A DNA stretch of 52,500 bases. Origin: Gammaproteobacteria bacterium. Lineage in GTDB: Bacteria > Pseudomonadota > Gammaproteobacteria > Steroidobacterales > PWYM01. Every line of letters begins with the position of its first letter. The first letter of the stretch is position 1. Shown here piece after piece: positions 10,370-18,926 of this stretch. A program made the translations under genes and the position numbers. The notes beneath the pieces are model-generated. The model searched no databases. It had not been told where the DNA came from and saw only the letters and a program-made list of their open reading frames with translations. The stretch covers positions 1 through 52,500 of the forward strand of contig RECU01000096.1 of the NCBI GenBank assembly GCA_007693855.1, given 5' to 3'.

Positions 10370-11797
10370 ATGTTAAACGAGGCCGACATTGTGTGGGGGC
10401 TGTTGCTGCTCGCGGTCCTGCTGGGCGCAGGCGGCGCATGGCTGTGGCGCTCGCGTCGCCTGCTGGCGCGCATGCGCGACAGCGAGGCGCGCTATCGGGT
10501 GTTCTACGAACTCGCGCCCGTCGCGATCATTGTTCACGATCGCGCGCACCGGATCATCGACTGGAACCGGGCGGCAGAGCGGCTGTTCGGCTGGTCGAAA
10601 GCGCAGGCGCTCGGGCAGGACTTCTTCGCGCTGGTCGGGCCAGGCGGGAGCGTACCGGAGCTCAAGGACGCCGTGGACGAGACCCTGCGCACGACGGTGC
10701 GCAGCACCACCATGAACTGGAGCCTGCGCGCCGACGGCACCCGGCTGCTCTGCGACTGGAGCAACTCGGTGATCAAGGATGCCCACAGCGACGTGGCCGC
10801 CGTGGTGTCGATGGCCATCGACGTGACTACCGCGCGAGAGTTCGAACGGCGGCTCAGGGCCAGTGAGCGCCGATTCCGCTCCTTTGCGGAGAGCGCCTAT
10901 GACGGCATCTGGACCGCCGCGCTCGACGGTCGGATTACCTATGCCAGCCCGTCGCTCGAGAGACTGACCGGGTATTCGCCGGAGGAGCTGCTCGACCGGC
11001 GGATCCAGGACGCCCTGGAGCCGGCAGTCGCAAAGAACGTCAGTGCCGCGTTGGAAGCGCTGCGCACCGACGGCACCCCGCCGCAGCGCCACTGGCAGTT
11101 CCAGCAGCCGACCCGTGACGGTCGCCGCTTGTGGGTGCAGGTGACGGTGGATCTGCTGCGCGCCGAGAACGGGGCGCCACTGGAGATTCTCGGCATTTCC
11201 CGCGATATCAGCGACCACAAGGCAATGGAGTTGCGGCTGACCGAGCTGGCGCACACCGACTCTCTGACCGGTCTGCCGAACCGGCGGCTGTTCTTCGACC
11301 GGCTGGAAGAGCGGCTGCGCCTGGCGCGCCGGCAGGAGCGGCCGCTGGCGCTGCTGTTCCTCGACCTCGACGGCTTCAAGGTCATCAATGATTCACACGG
11401 TCATCTGGTGGGCGACGAGGTGCTGCGCGCGGTGGCCGATCGATTCGCCACGGTCGTGCGAGAGAGCGACAGCCTCGCAAGGGTGGCGGGCGATGAGTTT
11501 ACGGTGCTGCTCGGCCCCTCCCCGGAGCCGCTGGTGCCCGAGCAGTTGGCCGCCCGCCTGATCGAGAGCCTGGCCACGCCGATTGAAGTCCAGGGCGAGC
11601 GTTGCCAGATCGGGGTGAGCATCGGCATCGCGCTCTACCCCGACGATTCGGTGGAAGCGGATGCGCTGCTCCGGCGTGCCGACCAGGCCATGTACCTGGC
11701 CAAGCGTGGGGGGCGAAACCGTTACGTCACGCTCGCGGAGCCGAAAGCCCTGGCTGAGCCGAAAGTCCTGCCTGCCAGCGGCACCGACCCGCGCTAA
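10370..11797 (+). CDS. Membrane-anchored PAS-PAS-GGDEF diguanylate cyclase
   Basis: Translation from ATG 10370 gives 475 residues. One N-terminal membrane helix (about 7-27) is followed by a linker, two PAS domains (about 41-155 and 165-285) and a GGDEF domain (about 300-455). The active-site loop is A373-G-D-E-F rather than GGDEF, a variant found in active cyclases, and the inhibitory site R364-x-x-D367 is present at the right spacing. The protein should make cyclic di-GMP under control of a signal sensed by the PAS domains. An in-frame GTG at 10322 would add 16 residues but lies inside the inverted repeat. No EAL domain is fused. The C-terminus carries a short duplicated Leu-Ala-Glu-Pro-Lys stretch. 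Confidence 0.88.
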   Translation: MLNEADIVWGLLLLAVLLGAGGAWLWRSRRLLARMRDSEARYRVFYELAPVAIIVHDRAHRIIDWNRAAERLFGWSKAQALGQDFFALVGPGGSVPELKDAVDETLRTTVRSTTMNWSLRADGTRLLCDWSNSVIKDAHSDVAAVVSMAIDVTTAREFERRLRASERRFRSFAESAYDGIWTAALDGRITYASPSLERLTGYSPEELLDRRIQDALEPAVAKNVSAALEALRTDGTPPQRHWQFQQPTRDGRRLWVQVTVDLLRAENGAPLEILGISRDISDHKAMELRLTELAHTDSLTGLPNRRLFFDRLEERLRLARRQERPLALLFLDLDGFKVINDSHGHLVGDEVLRAVADRFATVVRESDSLARVAGDEFTVLLGPSPEPLVPEQLAARLIESLATPIEVQGERCQIGVSIGIALYPDDSVEADALLRRADQAMYLAKRGGRNRYVTLAEPKALAEPKVLPASGTDPR

Positions 11798-11799
11798 GC

Positions 11800-11825
11800 G
11801 GCCCCTGACACATGCGCCAGGGGCC
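11800..11825. terminator. Hairpin between convergent genes, probable bidirectional terminator
   Basis: GGCCCCTG (11800-11807) pairs perfectly with CAGGGGCC (11818-11825) across a 10-base loop. It lies exactly between the stop of the cyclase gene (11797) and the stop of the convergent secreted-protein gene (11834). The U-tract is weak on both strands, so Rho-independent function is only probable. Confidence 0.5.
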
Positions 11826-11833
11826 CACCTTGT

Positions 11834-12415
11834 TCAGCTGCGGCAGAACCCGTCGCTGCGCCCACCGCAGACCGACAGGGTGATTCTTGGCGAGGTCCGA
11901 TACCCGGTGCAACGCTGGGTATAGCGCGTCAGTTCCGGCATATGGCGGGCACTGAGCGCCTGGTAGGCGCGACTGCGTTCGTTGTAGGCCTCGATCCGCG
12001 TCGCAGAGGCGCCGTTGCCCGTGATGGCCGAGTACTCGCGCGTCAGCCAGTTGCGCTCATCCTCGAGGCGCTGGCGGATCGGCGCGAAGGTGGCGTGTTC
12101 GTCGCGGCACCACAGCAGTTCATCTTCATGACGCCAGCGCGGAATCGCGCCGTAGGGCGACTGCCGACGGCAGGCCGACCAGGCCTCGGCGGCCTCGACC
12201 GTGCCGTTTGCGCCCTGGTCACCGTTGGCGCCGTTGCGGCGGGTGTACTCGGTGACCAGGCCGCTGCAGATGGCGTCGCGCTCCTCGAACATCACCTGCT
12301 GCGCCGCCTGCAGCCGGCTGACCGTGTCGTCGGCTGCGGCCGAGGCGGTGACGAGCGTCAACACGCTCGCAAGACTCAGCGAGGCGAGAAGTGGAATCAG
12401 CGTGGCACGGGTCAT
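11834..12415 (-). CDS. Secreted six-cysteine hypothetical protein
   Basis: A 193-residue protein of no recognised family. From ATG 12415 (GGAG six bases upstream) it begins MTRATLIPLLASLSL and has a clear Sec signal peptide, likely cleaved after TASAAA. The mature part holds six cysteines (AICSG, SACRR, LWCRD, QRCTG, SVCGG, GFCRS), enough for three disulfides, as expected for a periplasmic or secreted protein. An upstream in-frame ATG at 12451 would add 12 residues before the signal peptide and is less likely. It is convergent with the cyclase gene and divergent from recQ. Confidence 0.7.
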   Translation of the reverse strand: MTRATLIPLLASLSLASVLTLVTASAAADDTVSRLQAAQQVMFEERDAICSGLVTEYTRRNGANGDQGANGTVEAAEAWSACRRQSPYGAIPRWRHEDELLWCRDEHATFAPIRQRLEDERNWLTREYSAITGNGASATRIEAYNERSRAYQALSARHMPELTRYTQRCTGYRTSPRITLSVCGGRSDGFCRS

Positions 12416-12591
12416 GACGATCTCCAGAAGGGGGTTGCCGATGGCATTCACGCTAGTCCTGGTCTCATTCTGCCACTGTGGGCTGGTTCACGAATTTTCA
12501 ACCGACTGATTTATTATGGAAAAAAGTTGAGCAACAGGCTCTGCCGGGCGCCGTCTGCGGTCAATGGTTCCGCTTCACGCTATTTCGTGGC

Positions 12592-12620
12592 CTGCCACCT
12601 CGGGCCGGGTGAAGCATAAT
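12592..12620 (+). promoter_or_regulatory. Candidate recQ promoter
   Basis: CTGCCA (12592-12597), a 17-base spacer and CATAAT (12615-12620) resemble a sigma-70 promoter (4/6 and 5/6 matches). The -10 ends eight bases before the recQ ATG and no ribosome site lies between, so transcription could begin at or next to the start codon. The rest of the gap (12416-12591) is AT-richer around 12490-12530 and probably holds the promoter of the divergent secreted-protein gene. Confidence 0.35.
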
Positions 12621-12628
12621 CGCGGGCC

Positions 12629-14497
12629 ATGACCCCGCGCCATGTTGCTTCTGCCGAGTCCGCTGCCGCGCCTGGAGACCCACCTCCCGGGCTGGCCATC
12701 CTGCGTGAGGTCTTCGGTTACGACCGCTTCCGCGCACCGCAGGCCGAGGTGATCGGGACACTGGTCGCCGGCGACGACGCGCTGGTGCTGATGCCCACCG
12801 GGGGCGGCAAGTCGCTGTGCTACCAGATCCCTGCGCTGCTGCGCCAGGGCACGGGGATCGTCGTCTCGCCGCTGATTTCGCTGATGCAGGACCAGGTCGC
12901 GGCACTCGTGCAGGCCGGCGTGAACGCCGCCTACCTGAACTCGACGCTGGCGCCGGCCGAGGCGCGTGAGGTATTGAACAGACTCCATGCCGGCGAACTG
13001 GACCTGCTCTACATGGCGCCGGAGCGACTGCTGCAGGAAGCGACCCTGGCCCGCCTGGACGCGCTGCCGCTGGCGTTGTTCGCCATCGATGAAGCCCACT
13101 GTGTGTCGCAGTGGGGGCATGACTTCAGGCCCGAATATCTGGCGCTGTCGGTCCTGTCGGAACGCTTCCCCGGGGTCCCGCGTATCGCCCTGACAGCGAC
13201 GGCGGATACCCGCACCCGGCGGGAGATTGTCGAGCGGCTGGCGCTTGGTGGTGCGCGCGCCTTCATCAGCAGTTTCGACCGGCCGAATATCCGTTATCTC
13301 ATCCATCAGGCCTCAGGCTCGCCGCGCAACGAGCTGCTCAGATTCATCCGTGAGCATCATCCAGGTGACGCGGGCATCGTCTATTGTCTGTCGCGTCGCC
13401 GCGTGGAGGAGACCGCGGCCTGGCTGTGCGCGCAGGGCCTGGAGGCGCTGCCCTACCATGCCGGCCTGGACGCGGCCGAGCGCGAGGCGAACCAGCGTCG
13501 CTTTCTCACCGAGGAGGGGCTGATCGTGGTCGCCACCATTGCCTTCGGCATGGGGATCGACAAGCCCAACGTGCGCTTCGTCGCGCACCTCAACCTGCCG
13601 AAGAGTGTCGAGGCGTATTACCAGGAGACCGGCCGGGCCGGCCGCGACGGGCTGCCGGCGAATGCCTGGATGAGTTACGGCCTCCAGGACGTCATCACGC
13701 TGCGCCAGATGATGGCCGGCTCCGAGGCCGATGAGACCCACAAGCGTGCCGAGCACGCACGCCTCGAGGCGATGCTGGGGCTCTGCGAGACCGTGCGCTG
13801 TCGGCGCCAGGCCCTGCTCGACTACTTCGACGAAACGCTTGCCGAGCCCTGTGGTAACTGCGACACCTGCCTCTGGCCGCCGGAGACCTGGGACGCCACG
13901 GAGGCGGCGCAGAAAGCCCTGTCCTGCATCCATCGTACCGGCCAGCGCTTCGGTGTGAATTACCTGGTCGATGTCCTGCTGGGGCGCGACGACGAGCGGA
14001 TTCGCCGGTTCGGCCATGAACGCATCAGCACCTTCGGGATCGGCCAGGCCCTGACTGCGGAGCAGTGGCGTACGCTTTTTCGCCAGCTGATCGCCGCCGG
14101 GCTGATCGGGGTGGACGTCGATGGTCACGGCGGGCTGCACCTCACGGAAGCCTGTCGGCCGGTGCTGCGCGGTGAGCGGACGCTGCAGCTGCGCCGCGCA
14201 GCACCGGCCCGCGCGCGCAGTGCGCGGCGCAGCCGGGCGGCGGTGCCGGTGGAAAAGTTCACCAACCCGGCAGACCACGCCCTGTGGGAGGCGTTGCGGG
14301 CGCTGCGCCTGGAGCTGGCGCGGGCACAGGAGGTACCGCCCTACGTGGTCTTTCACGATGCGAGCCTCGCGGCCATGGTGGCGCAGCGGCCGCGCACCCG
14401 CGAGGCGCTCGCGGAGATCCCCGGGATCGGGGCGGCGAAGCTTGCCGCCTATGGTGAGCCTCTGCTCAAGGTTATCGCCGCGGCGGATACTGCCTGA
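12629..14497 (+). CDS. recQ: ATP-dependent DNA helicase RecQ
   Basis: Full-length RecQ, 622 residues. Helicase motif I is MPTGGGKS (55-62), motif II is DEAH followed by the aromatic-rich [13 protein letters not shown], and motifs V-VI are [14 protein letters not shown] and [10 protein letters not shown]. The zinc-binding region (a Cys near CRRQ, then CGNCDTC), RQC winged helix and C-terminal HRDC domain (about 540-615) are all present. RecQ is a 3'-5' helicase in recombination repair and fork processing. A Ser/Ala/Pro-rich N-terminal extension of about 20 residues precedes the usual start. dusB follows after 42 bases. Confidence 0.97.
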   Translation: MTPRHVASAESAAAPGDPPPGLAILREVFGYDRFRAPQAEVIGTLVAGDDALVLMPTGGGKSLCYQIPALLRQGTGIVVSPLISLMQDQVAALVQAGVNAAYLNSTLAPAEAREVLNRLHAGELDLLYMAPERLLQEATLARLDALPLALFAIDEAHCVSQWGHDFRPEYLALSVLSERFPGVPRIALTATADTRTRREIVERLALGGARAFISSFDRPNIRYLIHQASGSPRNELLRFIREHHPGDAGIVYCLSRRRVEETAAWLCAQGLEALPYHAGLDAAEREANQRRFLTEEGLIVVATIAFGMGIDKPNVRFVAHLNLPKSVEAYYQETGRAGRDGLPANAWMSYGLQDVITLRQMMAGSEADETHKRAEHARLEAMLGLCETVRCRRQALLDYFDETLAEPCGNCDTCLWPPETWDATEAAQKALSCIHRTGQRFGVNYLVDVLLGRDDERIRRFGHERISTFGIGQALTAEQWRTLFRQLIAAGLIGVDVDGHGGLHLTEACRPVLRGERTLQLRRAAPARARSARRSRAAVPVEKFTNPADHALWEALRALRLELARAQEVPPYVVFHDASLAAMVAQRPRTREALAEIPGIGAAKLAAYGEPLLKVIAAADTA

Positions 14498-14522
14498 GAC
14501 GCGGCGGTCTCGGCCGTGTCGC

Positions 14523-14539
14523 GCCGCTATACTAGCGGC
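14523..14539 (+). promoter_or_regulatory. Palindrome with -10-like TATACT abutting the dusB start
   Basis: GCCGCTA (14523-14529), TAC, and TAGCGGC (14533-14539) form a perfect 7-bp inverted repeat that ends on the base before the dusB ATG. Inside it is TATACT (14528-14533), a 5/6 match to the -10 consensus. A transcript initiated there would start at or next to the ATG (leaderless); a longer transcript would fold a hairpin directly against the start codon. No Shine-Dalgarno sequence is visible. Confidence 0.45.
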
Positions 14540-15520
14540 ATGCGTATCGGCCCTCACGCCATCGACCCGCCGGTGCTGCTCGCGCCGATGGCGGGTGTGA
14601 CCGACAAACCGTTCCGGGTGTTGTGCAAACGCCTGGGCGCAGGACTGTGCGCCTCCGAAATGACCACCGCCGATCCGCGCCTGCGCAGCACCCGCAAGAC
14701 GCGGCTTCGCCTGGATCATGACGGCGAGCCCGCGCCGATCGCGGTCCAGATCGCGGGGGCCGATCCGGCGATGCTGGCCGAGGCCGCGCGCCACGCCGTG
14801 GCCCACGGCGCGCAGATCATCGACATCAACATGGGCTGCCCGGCGAAGAAAGTCTGTCGCGCCTGGGCGGGCTCGGCGCTGCTGCGCGATGAGCCGTTGG
14901 TGGCGCGGATCCTCGAGTGCGTGGTCGCTGCGGTGGCGGTGCCCGTGACCCTCAAGATCCGCACCGGCTGGGACGCCGCGCACAACAACGCCGTGGCGGT
15001 GGCCCGCATCGCCGAGGCCGCCGGCATCGCCGCGATCGCCGTCCATGGCCGTACCCGTGAGCAGCGCTACCACGGCGCTGCGGAGTATCGGACCATTCGC
15101 CGCGTCAAGGCCGCGGTGAGCCTGCCGGTGATCGCCAATGGCGACATCGACTCGCCGGCCAAGGCCGCCGAGGTGCTGGCGCAGACCGGCGCCGATGCCG
15201 TGATGGTGGGGCGTGCCGCGCAGGGTCGGCCGTGGATTTTCCGCGAGATGGCCCATCATCTGGCGACCGGGTCGCTGCTGCCACCGCCCTCGCCGCTGGA
15301 GGTCGAGACGATCCTGCTGGAACACCTGGAGGCGCTGTACCTGTTTTACGGTGAGCAGCAGGGCGTGCGCATCGCGCGCAAGCATCTGGCCTGGTACTGC
15401 GCCGGTCATCCCGGCTCCGAGCACTTCCGCGCGCAGGTCAACCGCGCCGAGACCGCGGCATTGCAACAGGGTATGGTGCGCGAGCACTTCGCGATGCTGG
15501 CCGGGCGACACGCGGCCTGA
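14540..15520 (+). CDS. dusB: tRNA-dihydrouridine synthase DusB
   Basis: From ATG 14540 the 326-residue product begins MRIG, as in E. coli DusB, which decides the start over the in-frame GTG at 14516. It is an FMN-dependent TIM-barrel enzyme that reduces specific uridines in the tRNA D-loop. Key motifs are APMAGVTDKPFR, DINMGCPAKKV with catalytic Cys100, HGRTREQ, ANGDI and GRAAQGRPWIF. In many gammaproteobacteria dusB is followed by fis; here a B12-binding protein gene follows after 15 bases with its own strong ribosome site, so the fis linkage is absent. Confidence 0.95.
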   Translation: MRIGPHAIDPPVLLAPMAGVTDKPFRVLCKRLGAGLCASEMTTADPRLRSTRKTRLRLDHDGEPAPIAVQIAGADPAMLAEAARHAVAHGAQIIDINMGCPAKKVCRAWAGSALLRDEPLVARILECVVAAVAVPVTLKIRTGWDAAHNNAVAVARIAEAAGIAAIAVHGRTREQRYHGAAEYRTIRRVKAAVSLPVIANGDIDSPAKAAEVLAQTGADAVMVGRAAQGRPWIFREMAHHLATGSLLPPPSPLEVETILLEHLEALYLFYGEQQGVRIARKHLAWYCAGHPGSEHFRAQVNRAETAALQQGMVREHFAMLAGRHAA

Positions 15521-15535
15521 AGGAGGCAGGAGCGC

Positions 15536-16573
15536 ATGACTGAAGCGACGGAGTTTGCCGCCACCCTGCTCGAGCGCAGCGCGTCGGCCTATGCGGCGGA
15601 GGCCGCGACGACCCTGGCGGCTGATGCCGGCGAGGAGTTTGACGCCTGGCAGCAGCATCTGACCCAGAGACTCTTCGAGCTGGCGGCCGCGGTGGCCAAT
15701 GGCGAGCCTGAGTTGTTCGTGGCGCGAGTGCGCTGGAGCCACAAGGCATTCCAGGCGCGCGGTCGCGACACCGGGCGGCTGCTCGCCAGTCTCGAGGCGC
15801 TGCGCGACGTGCTGGATCGGCAACTGCCGCCCGCGGCCGGGCGGCTGCCTGGCGAGATCATCGCGGCAGCACTGACGGCGTTGCGGGCGCCTGCCCCCGA
15901 GGCCGAGCAGGACGGCCTCGATCCGGCGCGCGCCGAGGACCGGCTGGCGCTGAACTTTCTGACCCTGGTGCTTGAGGGCAACGTGGCCGATGCCCTGGCG
16001 CAGATCGCCCGGGCGGCAGAGACCTGGCCCGTGGAGAAGCTGTACCTCGAGGTGCTGATGCCCGCCCAGCGTGAGATCGGTACCCTGTGGCAGCTCGGCG
16101 ACCTCAGCATCCCCGAGGAACACCTGGTTACCACGACCACCGAGCGCGCCATGGCGATTCTGGCGCACGGAGCGGTGCGTGCGCCGGCGAATGGCCGCAC
16201 GGTCCTGATTGCCGGGGTCGCCGGCAATGTGCACCAGCTCGGGCTGCGGGTTGCGGCGGACCTGTTCGAGCTGGCGGGCTGGCGGGCACTGCTGCTGGGC
16301 GCGGATATACCGGCTGAGGAATTGCCGGTGGCCATCGGGTTTTTCGGCGCGGACCTGTTGATCCTCAGCGCGGTACTTGCCACCCAGCTGCGCCCGCTCG
16401 GTGACAGCATCGCGGCGGTGCGTCGCGAATGCGGTGACGAGGTTCGTATCCTCGTCGGGGGCAGCGCGTTCGATGACGGCCGTGAGGTGTGGCGCCGCCT
16501 GGGTGCCGACGGCTATGCGCCGACGCTTGGAGAGGCCACCCGACTTGGCGCGGAACTGGTCGGGCTGAATTAG
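15536..16573 (+). CDS. Cobalamin-binding protein with CarH-type Wx9EH sensor motif and novel N-terminal domain
   Basis: A 345-residue protein with AAGGAGG upstream of its ATG. Residues 1-130 are mostly helical and unrecognised. Residues about 135-210 resemble the four-helix cap of methionine synthase and CarH, and contain W185 followed by nine residues and E195-H196, the Wx9EH motif typical of adenosylcobalamin photosensors. Residues about 220-345 are a Rossmann-type B12-binding domain with N231-V-H233-Q-L-G236, where His233 would be the lower axial ligand and Asn replaces the usual Asp/Glu. There is no MerR DNA-binding domain, so it would act through a partner; AerR/PpaA-like antirepressors are a functional analogy only. 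A cobalamin adenosyltransferase is encoded at 4966-5547. Confidence 0.82.
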   Translation: MTEATEFAATLLERSASAYAAEAATTLAADAGEEFDAWQQHLTQRLFELAAAVANGEPELFVARVRWSHKAFQARGRDTGRLLASLEALRDVLDRQLPPAAGRLPGEIIAAALTALRAPAPEAEQDGLDPARAEDRLALNFLTLVLEGNVADALAQIARAAETWPVEKLYLEVLMPAQREIGTLWQLGDLSIPEEHLVTTTTERAMAILAHGAVRAPANGRTVLIAGVAGNVHQLGLRVAADLFELAGWRALLLGADIPAEELPVAIGFFGADLLILSAVLATQLRPLGDSIAAVRRECGDEVRILVGGSAFDDGREVWRRLGADGYAPTLGEATRLGAELVGLN

Positions 16574-16644
16574 CCGGCGCCGTTGTCGAACACGCAGCCC
16601 TCGGGTAGTCTCGGGCACCGTTTGCGCGCCACCCGGTGAGCCCC

Positions 16645-18084
16645 ATGTTCAGACTGTCCTGCCTGCTGTTATCCGGCGTCGTCCTCGCAGCCTGTGCCGC
16701 GCTCGAGGAGGCGCCACCGGCGCCCGTGCAGGCTGACGAGTCCGCGATCAATGCCCTGTATGAACTCATCGGCCTCAGTGTCGAGGCCTACGAGGATGGC
16801 CTGGCGGCCCTGCGCGCCGGCGAGGATGCGCTCGGTCGGGCTGAGATGGACCGCGCCGTGGCCACGCTGTCGGCGGCGGGAAATGCCTGCACCCTGCAGC
16901 CGGGCTGCGAGCCGCAGCGCTTCATGGCCGCCTATGGGAACCTGCTGACGCTGCGCAGCGACGTCCTCACCGGCGACGCCGAGGCGTTCGTCGAGCTGGA
17001 GGTGGCGCCTGAGGAGAGCTCCGCCGTGCTCGCCGACCTCCCGGCCGCCGCCCGCTCGGTCAATCTGCTGAACGGCCGTGCGCTCAGCGAGATGATCGAG
17101 CTCAACGGGCCGGTGAACGCCGCGCTGCACGACTGGCTGACCTGGATGCGGCCGCTGCTGATGGACGCCTGGGAGAACTATCAATACATGCGCCACCTGA
17201 TGTGGCCGGTATACGAGGAGGCCGGGCTGCCCGAGGCCTTGCTGTTCGGGATTCTCGCCAAGGAATCGGGGGGGCGGGTGCATGCCGTCTCGCGTGCCGG
17301 GGCGGCCGGACCGCTGCAGTTCATGCCGCATACCGGCCAGCGTTTCGGTCTGACCCGGGTCAACGGCTTCGATCAGCGCTTCGATCCCAAGCTCTCCACC
17401 CGCGCCAACGTGGCCTATCTCAACGAGCGCTTTGTCGAACTGAACAACGACCTGGAACTGGCGCTGGCCGCCTACAACGGCGGTGAGGGCAGGGTGCTGC
17501 GGCTGGTCCGGCAGTCCTCCGCACCCAGTTTCTGGAACCCGGAGATCCGTGCACAGCTGCCGCGGGAGACGCAGGACTATGTGCCTTATGTGCTGGCGGC
17601 GGCCTGGCTGTTTCTGCATCCGGAGCAGTACGGGGTCGAGTTTCCCGAGCTCGATGTCCTGCCCGCGGCCGTGGCGCTTGCCGCGCCCATGAGTCTGGGC
17701 GAGCTGTCGGTCTGCCTGGGCCAGGCCGGCACGCGCGCCGGCTGGTTCCGGACCCTGCGCAATCTCAATCCCAGCCTCGAGCCGTTTGACCGTCTGCCCG
17801 AGGGCACCGAGCTTGCGTTGCCTGCGGCGCTGGTGGAGCGCTACCGGGAGAACTGCGTCGACGGCGACAAGGCACAGCTGGCCGCGCGCCTGCACGAGTC
17901 ACGCGATCAGCGTCGTCCGCCGACGCGAATCTACACGGTCCAGCGCGGCGACACCCTGTCGACGATCGCGCGGCGCAACGGCTGTCCCAGCATGATGGCG
18001 ATTGCGCGTGACAACGATATCCGCGGCCCGCGCTACATGATCCGGCCCGGTCAGCGGCTCACGTTGACGGGCTGCAGTCGCTAG
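16645..18084 (+). CDS. MltD-like lytic transglycosylase lipoprotein with LysM
   Basis: From ATG 16645 the 479-residue product has a lipoprotein signal (VVLAAC, lipid Cys near residue 17). Residues about 60-180 are an uncharacterised helical region. An SLT domain follows (about 190-345) with catalytic Glu207 in ILAKESGG, GPLQFMPHTG and ALAAYNGGEG, and a LysM domain (about 427-475) with YTVQRGDTLSTIARRNG binds peptidoglycan. It should cleave the MurNAc-GlcNAc bond to give 1,6-anhydro-muropeptides from the periplasmic face. E. coli MltD has the same SLT+LysM plan. The 3' end overlaps the convergent aminotransferase gene by 26 bases. GTG 16636 is an alternative start. Confidence 0.88.
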   Translation: MFRLSCLLLSGVVLAACAALEEAPPAPVQADESAINALYELIGLSVEAYEDGLAALRAGEDALGRAEMDRAVATLSAAGNACTLQPGCEPQRFMAAYGNLLTLRSDVLTGDAEAFVELEVAPEESSAVLADLPAAARSVNLLNGRALSEMIELNGPVNAALHDWLTWMRPLLMDAWENYQYMRHLMWPVYEEAGLPEALLFGILAKESGGRVHAVSRAGAAGPLQFMPHTGQRFGLTRVNGFDQRFDPKLSTRANVAYLNERFVELNNDLELALAAYNGGEGRVLRLVRQSSAPSFWNPEIRAQLPRETQDYVPYVLAAAWLFLHPEQYGVEFPELDVLPAAVALAAPMSLGELSVCLGQAGTRAGWFRTLRNLNPSLEPFDRLPEGTELALPAALVERYRENCVDGDKAQLAARLHESRDQRRPPTRIYTVQRGDTLSTIARRNGCPSMMAIARDNDIRGPRYMIRPGQRLTLTGCSR

Positions 18085-18922
18085 CCTCTACCAGCGGTTC
18101 AAGGTGTGCCGCCAGCCAGGCGTCATAGGCTGCCATGATGCGGCGGGTGGCCAGGCCGGGCGGGCCCAGCAGATGATCGTCGATGCGCCTCACCGGCACC
18201 ACGCCGCGCGTGGCTGAGCTGATGAAGGCCTCGTCGTCCGGGCCGAGCTCAGTCAGTCGGGGTGGGGTGAGCTGGACAGGCATGAGCGGTCGGGCGACCG
18301 TCAGGACGATGCGCCTGGCGATCCCCGCCAGGACGCCCTGGCCCGCCGTCATCAGGGTGTCACCGACGACGGCGTAGAAATTTGCGGAACTGCCTTCCAG
18401 GATGCGCCCGATATCGTCGGTGAGCAGGTGCTCATACACCGGGTCGCCGCCATCGTCGCCGGTCTGGAGGCACTCGCGCGCGTGCAGCCAGGCGGTGGAT
18501 TTGACCTCCGGCCGGGCGCGCGCGCTGCGGTGTACCGTAAGGCAGCGCACACCGTTCTGAAGCAGCGCGTCAGGGACGGGGCGGGCCTCTTCGATCGACA
18601 CCCGCCACCAGATGGGCGTATCCAGGATGGCGGTGATGCGAAACCGGATGTCCAGCCAGCCGGACGCCCGTCGCTGGGCCTCGAGTTGCGCCCGCAGCTG
18701 CTGGCGCGGCACCTCGATATCGTGGCCGAGCCCTCGGGCCGAGCGCGTCAGCCGGTCGAAGTGGGCATCGAGTTCCAGCACCTTGCCACCCTGCCAGCTG
18801 CGTGCGACCAGGTAGACGCCGTTGGCCGGTTCGCTGGCCGCGAGGTCTGCCAGCGAGCCGGGATGTACGGTGGTTTCGCTGAAGCCTTCGCCACGCTCCA
18901 GTTCGCTGACATAGCTGGTCAT
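18059..18922 (-). CDS. Class IV PLP-dependent aminotransferase/lyase
   Basis: A 287-residue fold-type IV PLP protein. The Schiff-base lysine is K141 in PEVKSTAWLHAR, and E176 in RILEGSSANF is the conserved glutamate that contacts the pyridine nitrogen; SSANF follows as in branched-chain aminotransferases, D-amino-acid aminotransferases and 4-amino-4-deoxychorismate lyase (PabC). Low similarity to any one subgroup prevents a firm substrate call. Its gene starts four bases after yceH ends, so the two form an operon, and its last 26 bases overlap the convergent MltD-like gene. Confidence 0.82.
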   Translation of the reverse strand: MTSYVSELERGEGFSETTVHPGSLADLAASEPANGVYLVARSWQGGKVLELDAHFDRLTRSARGLGHDIEVPRQQLRAQLEAQRRASGWLDIRFRITAILDTPIWWRVSIEEARPVPDALLQNGVRCLTVHRSARARPEVKSTAWLHARECLQTGDDGGDPVYEHLLTDDIGRILEGSSANFYAVVGDTLMTAGQGVLAGIARRIVLTVARPLMPVQLTPPRLTELGPDDEAFISSATRGVVPVRRIDDHLLGPPGLATRRIMAAYDAWLAAHLEPLVEASDCSPST

Positions 18923-18926
18923 GGCG

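Noticed and set aside
13313-16618. An open frame of 1101 codons on the minus strand opposite recQ, dusB and the B12 protein gene.
   Set aside because: Its composition is Arg/Gly/His-rich with no recognisable domain, and the opposite strand holds three clear genes. It is a by-product of high GC third positions.
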